In this document: piece by piece, positions 21,969-31,867 of the stretch | Numbering within the stretch: position 1 is the first letter of the stretch | Layout of the letters: each line of letters opens with the position of its first letter | Source: Galeruca laticollis | Lineage: Eukaryota > Arthropoda > Insecta > Coleoptera > Chrysomelidae | Length of the DNA stretch: 64,000 nt | Assembly: GCA_963921935.1 (NCBI GenBank) | Contig: OY998175.1 | Coordinates: 210,444,655 to 210,508,654, forward strand | Direction: 5' to 3' | The notes under the pieces: model-generated | Databases searched by the model: none | Told to the model about the DNA's origin: nothing | Seen by the model: the letters and a program-made list of their open reading frames with translations, nothing else | Translations under genes and position numbers: made by a program

Positions 21969-23533
21969 ATAAAGTAGACAGTCTAGCAGAACGGTATCAG
22001 TGGGACGACGATACTATTCTTCGGCTCATTTCTGGCCGATTACGAGGCAATGCACGTCAATGGTATGACGAAAACGTGGAGTATGACTCGAGCTGGAGTG
22101 AAATTAAAACATCAATGATCCTTTATTTCCGTAAGTCTGTTCCATTTTCTAATTTATTGAAAGACGCTGCTAATTATGAAAATAAACCGGGTCAAAACTT
22201 AGGGGATTATTTTTTCAAGAAAATGTCTAAACTAAGGGCCCTTAATATAGCTATACCTGATGCGTATTTGATTGATGCAGTAATAGGTGGTATTAATGAC
22301 GAGAATATATCGCGAACCGTTAGGGCCGCACAACATAAGGATGCCAACGACCTTTACGCCTATCTTAATACTGTGGGTGACATGCCTAACGAAATAAAAA
22401 GTTTTAATACGAACAATGCGAAATATGAATCTTCAATCTCGACTAGTTCTGATCGTAATAATTTTGAAAATTTAAACGTTCTTGGGTCGCGTATAAAGTG
22501 CTACAATTGTGGTAAATTAGGTCATATTTCAGTTAATTGCAGACAAAAACGCCTCGAATGTACAAACTGCAAAAGACTGGGTCATACTAAAGAAAAGTGT
22601 TTTTTAGCGAAAAAAGAAATACATCAGGTCGAGTTGTTAGCAAAAGACATGCACCCTAATATATTTTTACAGCATGCTCGAATTTTTGGCAAAAAAATAA
22701 ATTGTTTAATAGACTCTGGCAGTTCAAATACACTCATAAAAGATTTCCTCGTTAAGAAATTCGGGCTGCAATGTATAGATTCCAAGGAAATAACTATGTG
22801 TAGTTTTATGGGCACCCTTTTAAATAATAAACCCCTTTGTGAAATAATCACTACTATACAAGGGGTTTCGGCACGAGTAAATGCTCTAATTGTTTCCGAC
22901 AAATACCTTAAATATGATTTATTAGTAGGTAGAGATTTTATTAACCAGGACCACGTTGTTATGGTTAAGCGTGATGATCGATTACTTTTATACAGTTTGT
23001 CTTCCGTTAGCTTATCCGTGAATTCGATTGAGGTTTGTGATACCTCGGATTTAAAATATTTTCGAGTCTATTTGTTGGGTATAAACTTTAAGGTTGTCAC
23101 TGATTGTAACGCTTTGCGGACGACCTTGTCTAAAAATGATTTGATTCCACGCATTGGAAGATGGTGGCTGGAGATTCAGGAGTACACTTTCGAAATTGAG
23201 TATAGGGCTGGTAAAAAGATGATGCATGTTGATGCACTAAGCAGAAACCCCATAGCTGGCACTGATCTAGAAGTCGAAGTTTTTCAAATAGATTTGACAG
23301 CAGCGGACTGGATTACAGCCGCTCAATTGCAGGATGAACAGGTCTGTAGAATTCGAAATATTCTTGCCAGTAGAATGAAGAATGGAGAAAACAAATTATA
23401 CTTTGATCAGTATGAGTTGAAGGGTAATAAATTATATAGGAAATTAGGAAACGGAGCCAATGTATGGGTTGTTCCACGAGCAGCACGTATGCAAATTTGT
23501 CGTCTGTGCCATGATGATTCCGGACATCTCTGA
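21969..23533 (+). pseudogene. Gypsy element 2 gag-protease-RNase H, with RT deleted in frame
   Basis: After the hAT the frame reads the capsid (WDDDTILRLISGRLRGNARQ, NYENKPGQNLGDYFFKKM). Two zinc knuckles follow (CYNCGKLGHISVNC near 22499 and CTNCKRLGHTKEKC near 22558), then protease NCLIDSGSSNTLIKDF near 22700. After IEVCDTSD the frame jumps at about 23050 straight to the end of RNase H, LKYFRVYLLGINFKVVTDCN, then WWLEIQEYTFEIEYRAGKKM and DALSRNP. All of RT (about 200 residues plus the connection) is missing, yet the frame is kept. The integrase zinc finger starts with CRLCHDDSGHL before a TGA at 23531-23533. Confidence 0.9.
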
Positions 23534-24541
23534 ATAGAAAAAGTACTACAGAGAATTCGAGAGAACTACTGGTTTGCAAAAATGAGAAAATTTGTCACAA
23601 AATATGTAAATGCATGCCTAAGTTGTATGTATTACAAACGGACGTCTTCAAAACGAGAATGTAAACTGAACCCCATTGAGAAACATCCGATTCCCTTTCA
23701 TACATTACACGTAGACCATGTTGGGCCATTTGTGACAAGTAAAAGAAAAAATAAGTATATTTTCGTAATGGTTGATGCATTTACTAAATTAACTGTGATC
23801 GAGCCAGTACATAACCAAAAGAGCAAGCATGTTATTAGGGTTTTAACTGACTTAATACACCTATTCGTAGCACCTACCAGAATTATAAGCGACAGAGGAA
23901 CTGCTTTTACATCCCGTACATTTAAGATATTTAGTGATACTTACGGAATCAAGCATATTTTAAATGCTGTTGCTTCACCAAGAAGCAATGGCCAATGTGA
24001 ACGTTACAATAAAACAAATGTAAGTGCTCTGGCAACGACATCTGCAGGTAAAGACGAAAGAGACTGGGATAAATATGTGAAGCAAGTGCAAAGCGCACTC
24101 AATACAATCTTTAATAAAGGCATTAATTCGACCCCTATGAAGGGGCTCATTGGCTATAATTCAAAACATGCAGCTGAGGCAATAGTTTTGAATGAAGTTC
24201 AAGATACAATAGACAGGCTAGATCTGGAGGAGCTAAGATGTAAGATCTCAGAACATATAACAAAAGACCAGAAAAACCAGAAACAACGTTACGACAAAAT
24301 AAGACGAGATGCCATCATATATGACGAAGGAGATTTAGTAAGGGTATTAATAACGAGTATACCAACTACTGGTGGTAGTCATAAACTTCATCCCAAATAC
24401 AAAGGTCCTTTTCGCATCACGAAGGCATCATTCAATTATATATACGAAGTTGAAGACTTGCGAGAGTTTAAACGTAAGAGAACTGTTGTTGCCGCAGATT
24501 ATGCGAAAAAATTGATAAGCATACAGAGTGAAGAGGATTAG
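23534..24541 (+). pseudogene. Gypsy element 2 integrase
   Basis: The frame continues directly across the TGA (IEKVLQRIRENYWF), so the stop most likely replaces Gly in HLG (GGA to TGA). The HHCC zinc finger ends with CLSCMYYKRTSS. The DDE core shows LHVDHVGPF (first Asp), IISDRGTAFTS (second Asp) and SPRSNGQCERYNK (Glu). A C-terminal chromodomain-less tail (KLHPKYKGPFRITKASF) closes it at 24541. Apart from the stop this integrase looks complete. It would insert the cDNA into chromosomal DNA in the nucleus. Confidence 0.88.
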
Positions 24542-24548
24542 TAGTAAA

Positions 24549-25030
24549 GTGTTTATAAGCGAACGTCGCTACTGTGTTTTTTGGCAACGTGCCTATAAGC
24601 GAACGTCGCTAATGTGTTTTTGGCAACGTGCCTATAAGCGAACGTCGCTAATGTGTTTTTTTGGCAACGTGCCTATAAGCGAACGTCGCTAAGGTGTTTT
24701 TTGGCAACGTGCCTATAAGCTAACGTCGCTAATGTGTTTTTTGGCAACGTGCCTATAAGCGAACGTCGCTAATGTGTTTTTTGGCAACGTGCCTATAAGC
24801 GAACGTCTCTAATGTGTTTTTTGGCAACGTGCCTATAAGCGAACGTCGCTAATGTGTTTTTTGGCAACGTGCCTATAAGCGAACGTCGCTAATGTGTTTT
24901 TTTTGGCAACGTGCCTATAGGCGAACGTCGCTAGTGTGCTTTTTTGGCAAAGTGCCTATAAGCGAACGTCGCTAATGTATTTTTCCTGGTAACGGTCCTA
25001 TGAGCGAACGTCGCTATTGTTTTTGGCCAC
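24549..25030. repeat. 40-bp minisatellite, about 12 copies
   Basis: The unit contains GCCTATAAGCGAACGTCGCT followed by AATGTGTTTTTTGGCAACGT. Copies start about every 39-42 bases and differ mainly in the T-run. The first and last two copies are the most diverged, typical of array growth from the middle. The array sits between integrase and 3' LTR, where an env gene would lie in related elements. Confidence 0.95.
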
Positions 25031-25154
25031 GTTGTCTTTGTATTTTTATCTAACAAATATGTTGTCTGTAAAAAAAAGCTGAAGGAACTTCAGATTTTTT
25101 TTTCCTTCTCAAAATGTTCTAACGATATACTGTTGGATTTACGTTAAGTTATGA

Positions 25155-25350
25155 TATAGGGTCTGAGGACAGACCAAATTATCAGGATGGCCGAGTATTA
25201 TATTTTATATTTCTTGTGTATTAATATCATTATAGCTATTACATAAGTTGTTTTGATACAAGTTTCTTTAAATATCTTTTTAGTTTCTTGATTAGTATAT
25301 ATTTAGAGTCTGAGGACAGACCAAATTATCAGGATGGCCGAGTGTTATAT
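25155..25350 (+). repeat. Direct repeat before and across the 3' LTR start
   Basis: GTCTGAGGACAGACC followed by TCAGGATGGCCGAG and TTATATTTTA occurs at about 25161-25207 and again at 25310-25354. The second copy runs into the LTR. TCAGGATGGCCGAG resembles the 5' part of tRNA-Leu genes, notable because the primer site is also tRNA-Leu-like. No ordinary polypurine tract is visible before the LTR. Confidence 0.6.
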
Positions 25351-25625
25351 TTTATTTTGCGCACCGTGTTTTTTGTAGAATATACTTACGTGTTTTTTGT
25401 AGAATATACTTACGAACACGTGTGTTGTTTACGTTATTCGATATTATATTATCGTTTTCATGAAATGGTTACGACCGGGGGTGAAGGGTGAAGAGAGCTG
25501 TTTGGGATTTGTATGTGTGAAAATGTTTAGTCTAGATATAACCACAAGACCGAAGGGAATAAAGTTAGATAGTTACAGTAACACCGAGTTTCATTATAAT
25601 ATTCTACCCTTTTTCTAATCTTACA
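25343..25625 (+). repeat. 3' LTR of gypsy element 2
   Basis: 283 bp, from TGTTATATTTTATTTTGCGC to CTAATCTTACA, nearly identical to the 5' LTR. Confidence 0.92.
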
Positions 25626-25645
25626 TTTGTTCTATATGAATAAAA

Positions 25646-25860
25646 ATGAATAATTCAATAGAAGCGTTGATCGGTCTCAACAATTCAACACAAAAAAGTT
25701 ATTTCATAGAGTATGCTGGTCCCGCTATTCACATTTTAATATTTTTCAGCTGGTTTCTACCGTTTATTAAATATGGATATAAACATCAAATAGAATTAAA
25801 AGACATATATAATACTATCAACGCTGATTTGTCAGGTTTACTCACTAATTCACTTCAAAG
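25646..25860 (+). CDS. ABCC/MRP4-type ABC transporter, N-terminal exon
   Basis: The frame from ATG 25646 (MNNSIEALIGLNNSTQ) leads into AIHILIFFSWFLPFIKYGYK and QIELKDIYNTINADLS, ending SLQR at a donor AAAG|gtatgt. The ABCC4 family has the same order near its N-terminus: a hydrophobic 'FFxWxLPLFxKGYK', then 'L-DIY/LYN'. A strong acceptor (TATTTTTCAG before 25750) allows a shorter exon, 25750-25860, so the true start is uncertain. The end phase matches the exon at 41075. ABCC proteins export conjugates or drugs across membranes. The gypsy LTR ends 20 bases upstream and may have displaced the promoter or a first exon. Confidence 0.6.
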
Positions 25861-26024
25861 GTATGTATTCCTCTTTTATGTTAGATATTGTATTCTTGTT
25901 AATTTTTCATTTATTCGAATACTGGATTCTATCAATAAATGTGTATGGTTCGATTTGAAACATAGTAATAACATATAGCTAACTTGTTTCATTACTTCTA
26001 ACTTCAGTTTTGTTATTTGTTTAG

Positions 26025-26151
26025 GATCCCGTCTTTCGGAATCAAATTTCATCCGACAGTAAGCGTGTACAGTTACCCTGCCTTTTCTCCAATTGCACTT
26101 GGACTGTATATTGGAATTAGATCAGTTTGGAGTACAATTCGGAAGGAATAA
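26025..26151 (+). CDS. Possible alternative terminal exon
   Basis: After an acceptor TTTGTTTAG, a frame in the phase left by the exon at 25646-25860 reads IPSFGIKFHPTVSVYSYPAF and SPIALGLYIGIRSVWSTIRK, then a TAA at 26149-26151. Composition (Trp, Tyr, Pro) looks protein-like and splicing would give a short 110-residue product. I know no family for it. It could equally be a chance frame of about 40 codons inside the intron. Confidence 0.3.
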
Positions 26152-26389
26152 TTTTGGAGTTATATTAATAATGTTTACTTTTATGGTTATGTTTGGATAT
26201 GAATAAGTGTTAATGGTCCTGGAATATGCTCAAGGATTAAAAGTCTAGTATTACATGAACATCGTAGATAATGTGATTGTAGAATTGTTTGAATGGAGAT
26301 GGCGCCGAAGCGTCCTTCACAACTGCAACCCTATCGGATGTATTGTGATTTCTCCTACCTGACTTTATAGTGTGCTGTCTAGGCTCGTC

Positions 26390-26690
26390 CCTTTGATTAG
26401 ACTCCACAGCCGTGACACTGGCTAATCTAAATAGCTTGACGGTTTGGGCTTTTCCTCTCCCAGCCTTGCAAACCTAAGCCAGTATAGTGCTTCGCAAAGA
26501 CACCATACAAGTACGGCAGTTTCTTCCGCCTCCTGGCAGAACCTGCACAGGCATCTCCTACCAAGCTCATTCTATATAACGTGATATGTGCCCATGAGTG
26601 AGGGAAGTTTTTACTGACTATTTTATCTTTCAACATGTGAGAAAGCAGTTTGGTACACATGTGAATGTTTATTATCATCAATTTTTAATG
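26390..26690 (-). pseudogene. Non-LTR retrotransposon (LINE) C-terminal remnant
   Basis: Read on the minus strand, the segment gives CLCRFCQEAEETAVLVWCLC, then EALYWLRFARLGEEKPKPSS. This resembles the CCHC-like tail after the RT/RNase H domain of many insect LINEs (CRFCxEEEETAEHxLCxCEAL). The histidine is changed and stops occur upstream, so it is a short dead fragment. Confidence 0.5.
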
Positions 26691-27710
26691 TAAGATAATT
26701 CTCCCTTTTACTCGGTTCGAATTGTATGAGAGTGGGTCAAAAATGACAGACATAGTTCATGCCAAAAATATTGGTATGTGTTGCAATAACTAATAGCTCC
26801 GCAACAGAATATTTGTTATGGGTGTTAAATTTTAAGAAACGTTGTACCTTCATTTTCAGAAATATTAGCTGTACGTTGTCTGGAAGGTCTGGAATCACTT
26901 TTGTCCTTGCCCGCAATTTATTACGACCATTTCAATTAAAGACTTTTTTTTCCAATTTCGCTACATATTTAATTTTCTCTCAGAATGAACTCTTTTCGTA
27001 GTTTCATGAGTACGATCCCGTCGATACATATGATACGGACATTTGGTTAGAAAAATCCACTCCATGCATACAATTATTCTAAAATTCCATTACTTCTGAA
27101 CATTCTATGTTTTTGAATGTCACTTTTGCCTATGCTTTGAACAGCAGTCAAGTATTTTTTGTGATAGTTTATAAGCATTTTAATGTCTTGCCATGTGTCG
27201 TAAATAGTATCAATTCATTTCATCTGCTCCATTATTATATGAGCTTTCTCATTTTTCTTGTATTCATAAAAATACTTCCAAATGATGGAAATGGCATGTT
27301 GGTCACCACAATTTTTGATTTTAACGTCAAAAACGGTAATGAAATTTAATTATACGCTTATCAATCCATTGCATGAAGAATCTGATCGACACTTTTGGAA
27401 TGATCATTTGAGACAGTTAACTTGTTCAGTAACATAATGTTTTACAAGTATTCTCCTTTCCTCGATCATTTATGTATAATATAAATAATATGAATGTGTT
27501 TCTAAAAATACTATGTTTATCACTGTATTTACCACCAAAGGATATGTCGCTCAGTACGGTCATCTTGAAATTTGTTATAATTCATTTATTCATTACAAAG
27601 TACCATTACACAACAATTCCAGTTTCACCAACATCGGTTCCAGTAATGCGTTTCTTCTCATGTCTTTATTAATATTGTCTGTATTTTATTTGTTAATACA
27701 GAACGAAAGA
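26691..27710. other. Intron sequence, no gene seen
   Basis: AT-rich, with short plus-strand frames that lack any family feature. It lies between the LINE remnant and the large inverted element. Confidence 0.4.
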
Positions 27711-27865
27711 TACATAAGTAGAGTATGGGGGTCTTGAGTATGGGAACTTTTTGTGACGTCACTCGTGACCTTGACCTATTTTTGGGGGTTTGGTCCGGGC
27801 CAAGTCCCAAAATTTGGTGGACCTATTTTTGGGGGTTTGGCCCGGGCCAATTGCCAAAATTTTGA

Positions 27866-27885
27866 AGGTCAAAGGTCAATGACCT
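27866..27885 (+). promoter_or_regulatory. DR1 plus IR1 nuclear-receptor half-site cluster
   Basis: AGGTCAAAGGTCAATGACCT contains a perfect direct repeat of AGGTCA spaced by 1 and a perfect inverted repeat AGGTCA-A-TGACCT. The IR1 form is the known ideal palindrome for the insect EcR/USP ecdysone receptor. A second IR1 lies at 27940-27952 and one in the opposite arm at 40365-40377. Function is inferred from sequence only. Confidence 0.45.
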
Positions 27886-28160
27886 TTCGTGACCTTTACC
27901 TACTTTTCGTGATCTTGACCTAGTTTTGGCCAGGGTTAAAGGTCAATGACCTAACATGACCACACCCTATGACGTAACATGACCACGCCCTATGACGTCA
28001 CATTGTCTATGTGCCGTATGTACGTTCCGTCGTATGTGTCATCCGTCAAATGTCTCATCTGACATGTGACGTATGTGCCGTATGGCCATCCGTCAAATGT
28101 CTCATCTGTCATATCTGACGTATGTGTGTTCCGTCGTATGTGTCATTCGTCAAATCCTTG

Positions 28161-28400
28161 CCATCTATCGTCGTCGTCGTCAACCTACGTTATCCAACAG
28201 GTGTCGGTAATACGGTCACCTTGTCTTGCCATCTGTCGTCGTCGTCGTCAACCTATATTATCCAACAGGTGTCGGTAATACAGTTACCTTGTCTTGCCAT
28301 CTGTCGTCGTCGTCGTCAACCTACATTATCCAACAGGTGCCGGTAATACAGTTACCTTGTCTTGCCATCTGTCGTCGTCGTCGTAATCGCCATAACGGCA
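28161..28400 (+). repeat. 68-bp satellite with (GTC)n core, left arm
   Basis: Units begin CCATCTGTCGTCGTCGTCGT, continue through TATCCAACAGGTGTCGGTAA, and restart at 28161, 28229, 28297 and 28365, exactly 68 bases apart. The inverted counterpart is at 39912-40205. Long frames across it are repeat artefacts. Confidence 0.93.
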
Positions 28401-29249
28401 CTAACATATATCTATTTGTTATTCACCAGGGTGCCAAAACGGCCGTGGGTGGTTGGGGTAACGATTCCACTTTTTCCGTATACTGCGCATGTTTTCCGTT
28501 ACAGATAGGCCGTAAAAGACACATTTCAACGTTCAGCGCACGTAATAAAGGCATTTCCTTATATCTCTGTTATTATTTGTCGGATTGGAGTCTAATAAAC
28601 GGCATTCTGATTGTTAGAATATTATCGTATACAGGATGTACAAAAATAGATGCCATTAGGGCACTAACGTATATCTCTGCTATTATTGGTCGGATTGAAG
28701 TCAAATAAACGCTATTATGGTTATTAGATTATTATCGTATACAGGATGTGCAAAAAAAAGATGCCATTAGGGCACTAAAACGATCAATAACTACATGCAC
28801 ATAATATTAATTTCGCATTATGATAAATGTCAAAGTGAACAATATACGGTGGAGTGAAAAAAAGATAGAAGAAAAAATATTGAATTTTAAACAGCATGCC
28901 TTCGTACAAATAAATCATATAGGTAAGAAAACCACATTACTTTACTTTATAAGGGCACTTTGTTATTATTAATCAGATTAATGTTGAATAAACGGTATAA
29001 TGTTAGGTACGTCACTACGACGATGTGTAGTCGTAAAATATTATACAGGGTGTAGTCGTAAAAATATTAGGGTGTAAAGGTATACAGAGTAGTGTAAAAG
29101 AAGCAAACCCCACGAGAATAAGTCAAATTGGGGCATCATGGTCTCTGGTTGGTCAGCGTCCTGGTGTCTGATTGGACTCGTTCTCTGGTTGGTTAGCGTC
29201 CGCGTGTCTGATTGGCCAAACTACATAATCCACCAGATGTCGACAATGC

Positions 29250-29670
29250 AGTTACCTTGCCATCTATCGTCGTCAACCTACATTATCCACCAGGTGTCGG
29301 TAATACAGTTAGATTGTCTTGCCATCTGTCGTCGTCAACCTACATGGTCCACCACGTGTCCTTAATACAGTTAACCTTGTATCATCTATCTCGCCGTGAC
29401 GTCACCGGAAGGTCGAATAGCGATAACCTAACATAGCAAACCCACGAAATCTTGTGTAGCGGAAGTAAACCCAAATTATTATCGGATTGGACTCGTTCTC
29501 TGGTTGGTTAGCGTCCTCGTGTCTGATTGGCCAAACTACATAATCCACCAGATGTCGACAATACAGTTACCTTGCCATCTATCGTCGTCAACCTACATTA
29601 TCCACCAGGTGTCGGTAATACAGTTACCTTGTCTTGCTATCTATCGTCGTCAGCCTACATTATCCACCCG
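29250..29670 (+). repeat. Shortened satellite copies and a duplicated block, left arm
   Basis: Related units with only two GTC triplets, about 62 bp long, occur at 29250-29400 and 29570-29665. Each group is preceded by the same block (TCTGGTTGGTTAGCGTCC...GATTGGCCAAACTACATAA). Counterparts are at 37960-38480 in reverse orientation. Confidence 0.85.
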
Positions 29671-31080
29671 ATATACAACTACTCTATTGGAAATTTCCAT
29701 GTAGAAGGCTATACTCCTTTAGAAGATTGCATAACTCTGCTACAAGATAGTAAATTGTACTTCCAGAATTCTCCGTTATACTCTGTGTCGATTGAAAAAA
29801 TGTGGGCAAAGTTGTCAAAAGTCTGCAAAACAGTTGCTGTCTTGTGTTTAACAATATGCTGCAATATGTTTATTGGGTTAACAACAATACAAGAAAGTTG
29901 ACGTGGTTACAAATAAATTTACTAAAAAAGAAATCGACGCAAGGAAGAAGGTTATAAATCACATTCTCTCTGCATGCACCTTTAATAGCCTCCCATGTTA
30001 ACCATATAGAAATTATAGAAGAAGAAGAAAGGAGAACAAAAGTGTTACATTATAGCTGGAGAGACTTACTTGTCTAGAGCCAGCACCCCATTACCATAAA
30101 CAATAAAAAAGAAATATATATTTTCTAAGTGTTTACAACAACAATAGAGCAGTTCTTATTGCAGATGGTTATGTTACAATACTTTATAATAAATGTATGG
30201 AGATAATATGTTTGCCTACAGAAGAAACGTTTTTTTCAACATTTACTACAAATGGTATTACCAAGGCAACACATTCGCTAAGATAGAAAATATTTATAAT
30301 TTTGTATAACAGAGTAAGATGGAATGTATTGGGAGAATTGTAACGTAATTTTAAATAATAATAATAATAAAACAGGCATAGATTGCCTTACTTGGCTCAC
30401 CTCTAATGCAAGGATTAAAATATACAACAAATTTATTTGTCAAATAACCAGTCCTGGTGTTAACAAGAGCATTGATAACCATATAATAGATTCCGTCAAC
30501 TACCCCAGATAAGACTTCTTACCTATTAATTATATAGAGATCGTAGAAGATACGAATAATAATAAGGAGAAAAATGTTCGAACCTCTCAAAAATGCTGTA
30601 TTAAGGTTGGAGATACATTCTTTACATCCAGGAGCTCGGACAGGGTATATACATGTAATATTATACCCAAAATTCTAAGAAAGAGAGAGAGTGAACAAAA
30701 ATAGTAAGCTAAAGCCTTTTGTGCTAAAAGAAGTAACACCAATTTCCCCCATATTTCTGTATTAAAGAAAAGGAAGATGGAGTATTTAGAAAATACAGCT
30801 ACCGTTAAAAAGGAATATAGACCGTCCAAGTGGATGTGGAGAGGGTTAACGTCGATACAATGCAAGACATTGCGGATAGCATTAAATTTAGGTATTGTCA
30901 TCGACTAGAAGAATTTGCAGAGGGTACAGAAGTGGTAATATTTGGAATTAAAGAAGTCATGCATAGAGGTAGAATCCGGTATATATTAAAACTAGACAAT
31001 ATATAAATGTTTTTTACCTTTCGAATTACTGGTTAGAACAAGAATTAGAAGAAATAGACTTAGATTAAAGGATTAAATTA
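29660..31080 (+). pseudogene. Fragments of diverged paralogs of the central genes, left arm
   Basis: 29660-29890 reads EDCITLLQDSKLYFQNSPLY, a diverged match to EDCQTLLEDSKLHFQNAPFY in the central gene. 30140-30290 matches the second central frame (MEIICLPTEETF). 30324-30512 reads GIDCLTWLTSNARIKIYNKF, nearly identical to the central gene but with an inner part deleted, and then joins NYIEIVEDTNNNKEKN. 30770-31070 matches the C-terminal part of the second frame. The order and missing parts show several rounds of copying and deletion. None is intact. Confidence 0.75.
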
Positions 31081-31411
31081 AAAATTGACGTGGTAAAATA
31101 TACACTCGACAGAAACAAAGAAAGAGTTGTATTTTGTGTATACGTTTTGTTAAACCTGTATTAATATTCTAATAAAAACTTTCAAAGGCATCGTTGTTTT
31201 ACAAATTTTTTCTTCCACTTTTGTTCTTATTTAATGTTAAAGAAATATATAATAAATGCCCATATTTTAATTGAGATAATGAAACGCAGTAATACTTTGC
31301 AGTGACCTTCCTGTTATAAAAAACCAGTCCGCCCTGAGGCACTCGAAGCGTGAGTCTTACGCAATAGTGGAAAATATGTATGTATTTAATTTTCTATAAA
31401 AATTTAACATA

Positions 31412-31465
<54 letters not shown>

Positions 31466-31761
31466 TATATATACCAATAAGATGCATTTTTATCGAACAA
31501 AAACAATAGGTCAATACATCGATCGGGCAATATACAGGGTGTCGACATAAAGATGTAAAAAAGACACTCTGCTATTATTGGATTGATTTTCATCGAACGA
31601 AAACAATACGTCATTGCGACGTTCGATAAATATACAGGATGTCGACATAAAGATGTCAAAAAGGCACTACTACGTTCGATCAATATACAGGGTGTCGACA
31701 TAAAGATGTCATAAGGGAACTCTGCTACTATTGGTCGGATTTAAGTTGAACAAACGGTATT

Positions 31762-31867
31762 ATGGCATCTTGATGTCGACATCCTGTATATTGATCGAAC
31801 GTCGTAGTGACGTATATATCACTACGACGTTCGATCAATATACAGGATGTCGACATCAAGATGCCAT
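31762..31867. repeat. Perfect 49-bp-arm palindrome
   Basis: Arms 31762-31810 and 31819-31867 are exact reverse complements around the 8-base loop CGTATATA. Each arm contains GATGTCGACATCCTGTATAT and GATCGAACGTCGTAGTGA. The same words form one half only at about 35399-35445. It would extrude a very stable cruciform. Confidence 0.95.

Larger units (their letters stand above)
18298..25625 (+). mobile_element. Gypsy element 2 (LTR retrotransposon) carrying a hAT and a PLE
   Basis: Two 283-bp LTRs (18298-18580 and 25343-25625) begin TGTT and end TTACA, and are flanked by the same 4 bases, TTTG (18294-18297 and 25626-25629). A 4-bp duplication fits Ty3/gypsy integration. Between the LTRs lie a tRNA-Leu-like primer site, gag, protease, part of RNase H, integrase and a minisatellite. 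The reverse transcriptase is deleted. The LTRs differ at only a few positions, so insertion is relatively recent. The right LTR ends 20 bases before the ATG-containing frame of the ABCC-like exon. Confidence 0.92.
27717..31830 (+). repeat. Left inverted arm
   Basis: In order from the end: a 350-bp terminal block with CRE-like GTGACGTCAC and repeated AGGTCA words; a 68-bp satellite (28161-28400); about 105-bp modules ending in 'ACAGGATGT'; a 62-bp-type satellite (29220-29660); gene fragments (29660-30100, 30130-30510, 30520-31080); a (TA)n run; and the 'ATACAGGGTGTCGACAT' modules (31500-31830). Each block recurs in reverse order and orientation in the right arm. Confidence 0.85.

Noticed and set aside
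24549..25030. CRISPR-like regular array
   Set aside because: Units are contiguous without unique spacers, and the context is a eukaryotic LTR element; it is a minisatellite.
25324..25342. Partial tRNA-Leu gene
   Set aside because: Only about 14 bases resemble tRNA-Leu and no cloverleaf can follow; treated as an element feature instead.
27107..27672. Hydrophobic frames suggesting chemoreceptor exons
   Set aside because: Hydrophobicity follows from T-rich sequence; no conserved receptor motif or splice structure.
28066..29700. Frames of 60-160 codons repeating 'VTLSCHLSSSSSTYIIQQ'-like text
   Set aside because: These are readings of the 68-bp and 62-bp satellites, and the mirror frames at 37720-40338 are the same artefact.
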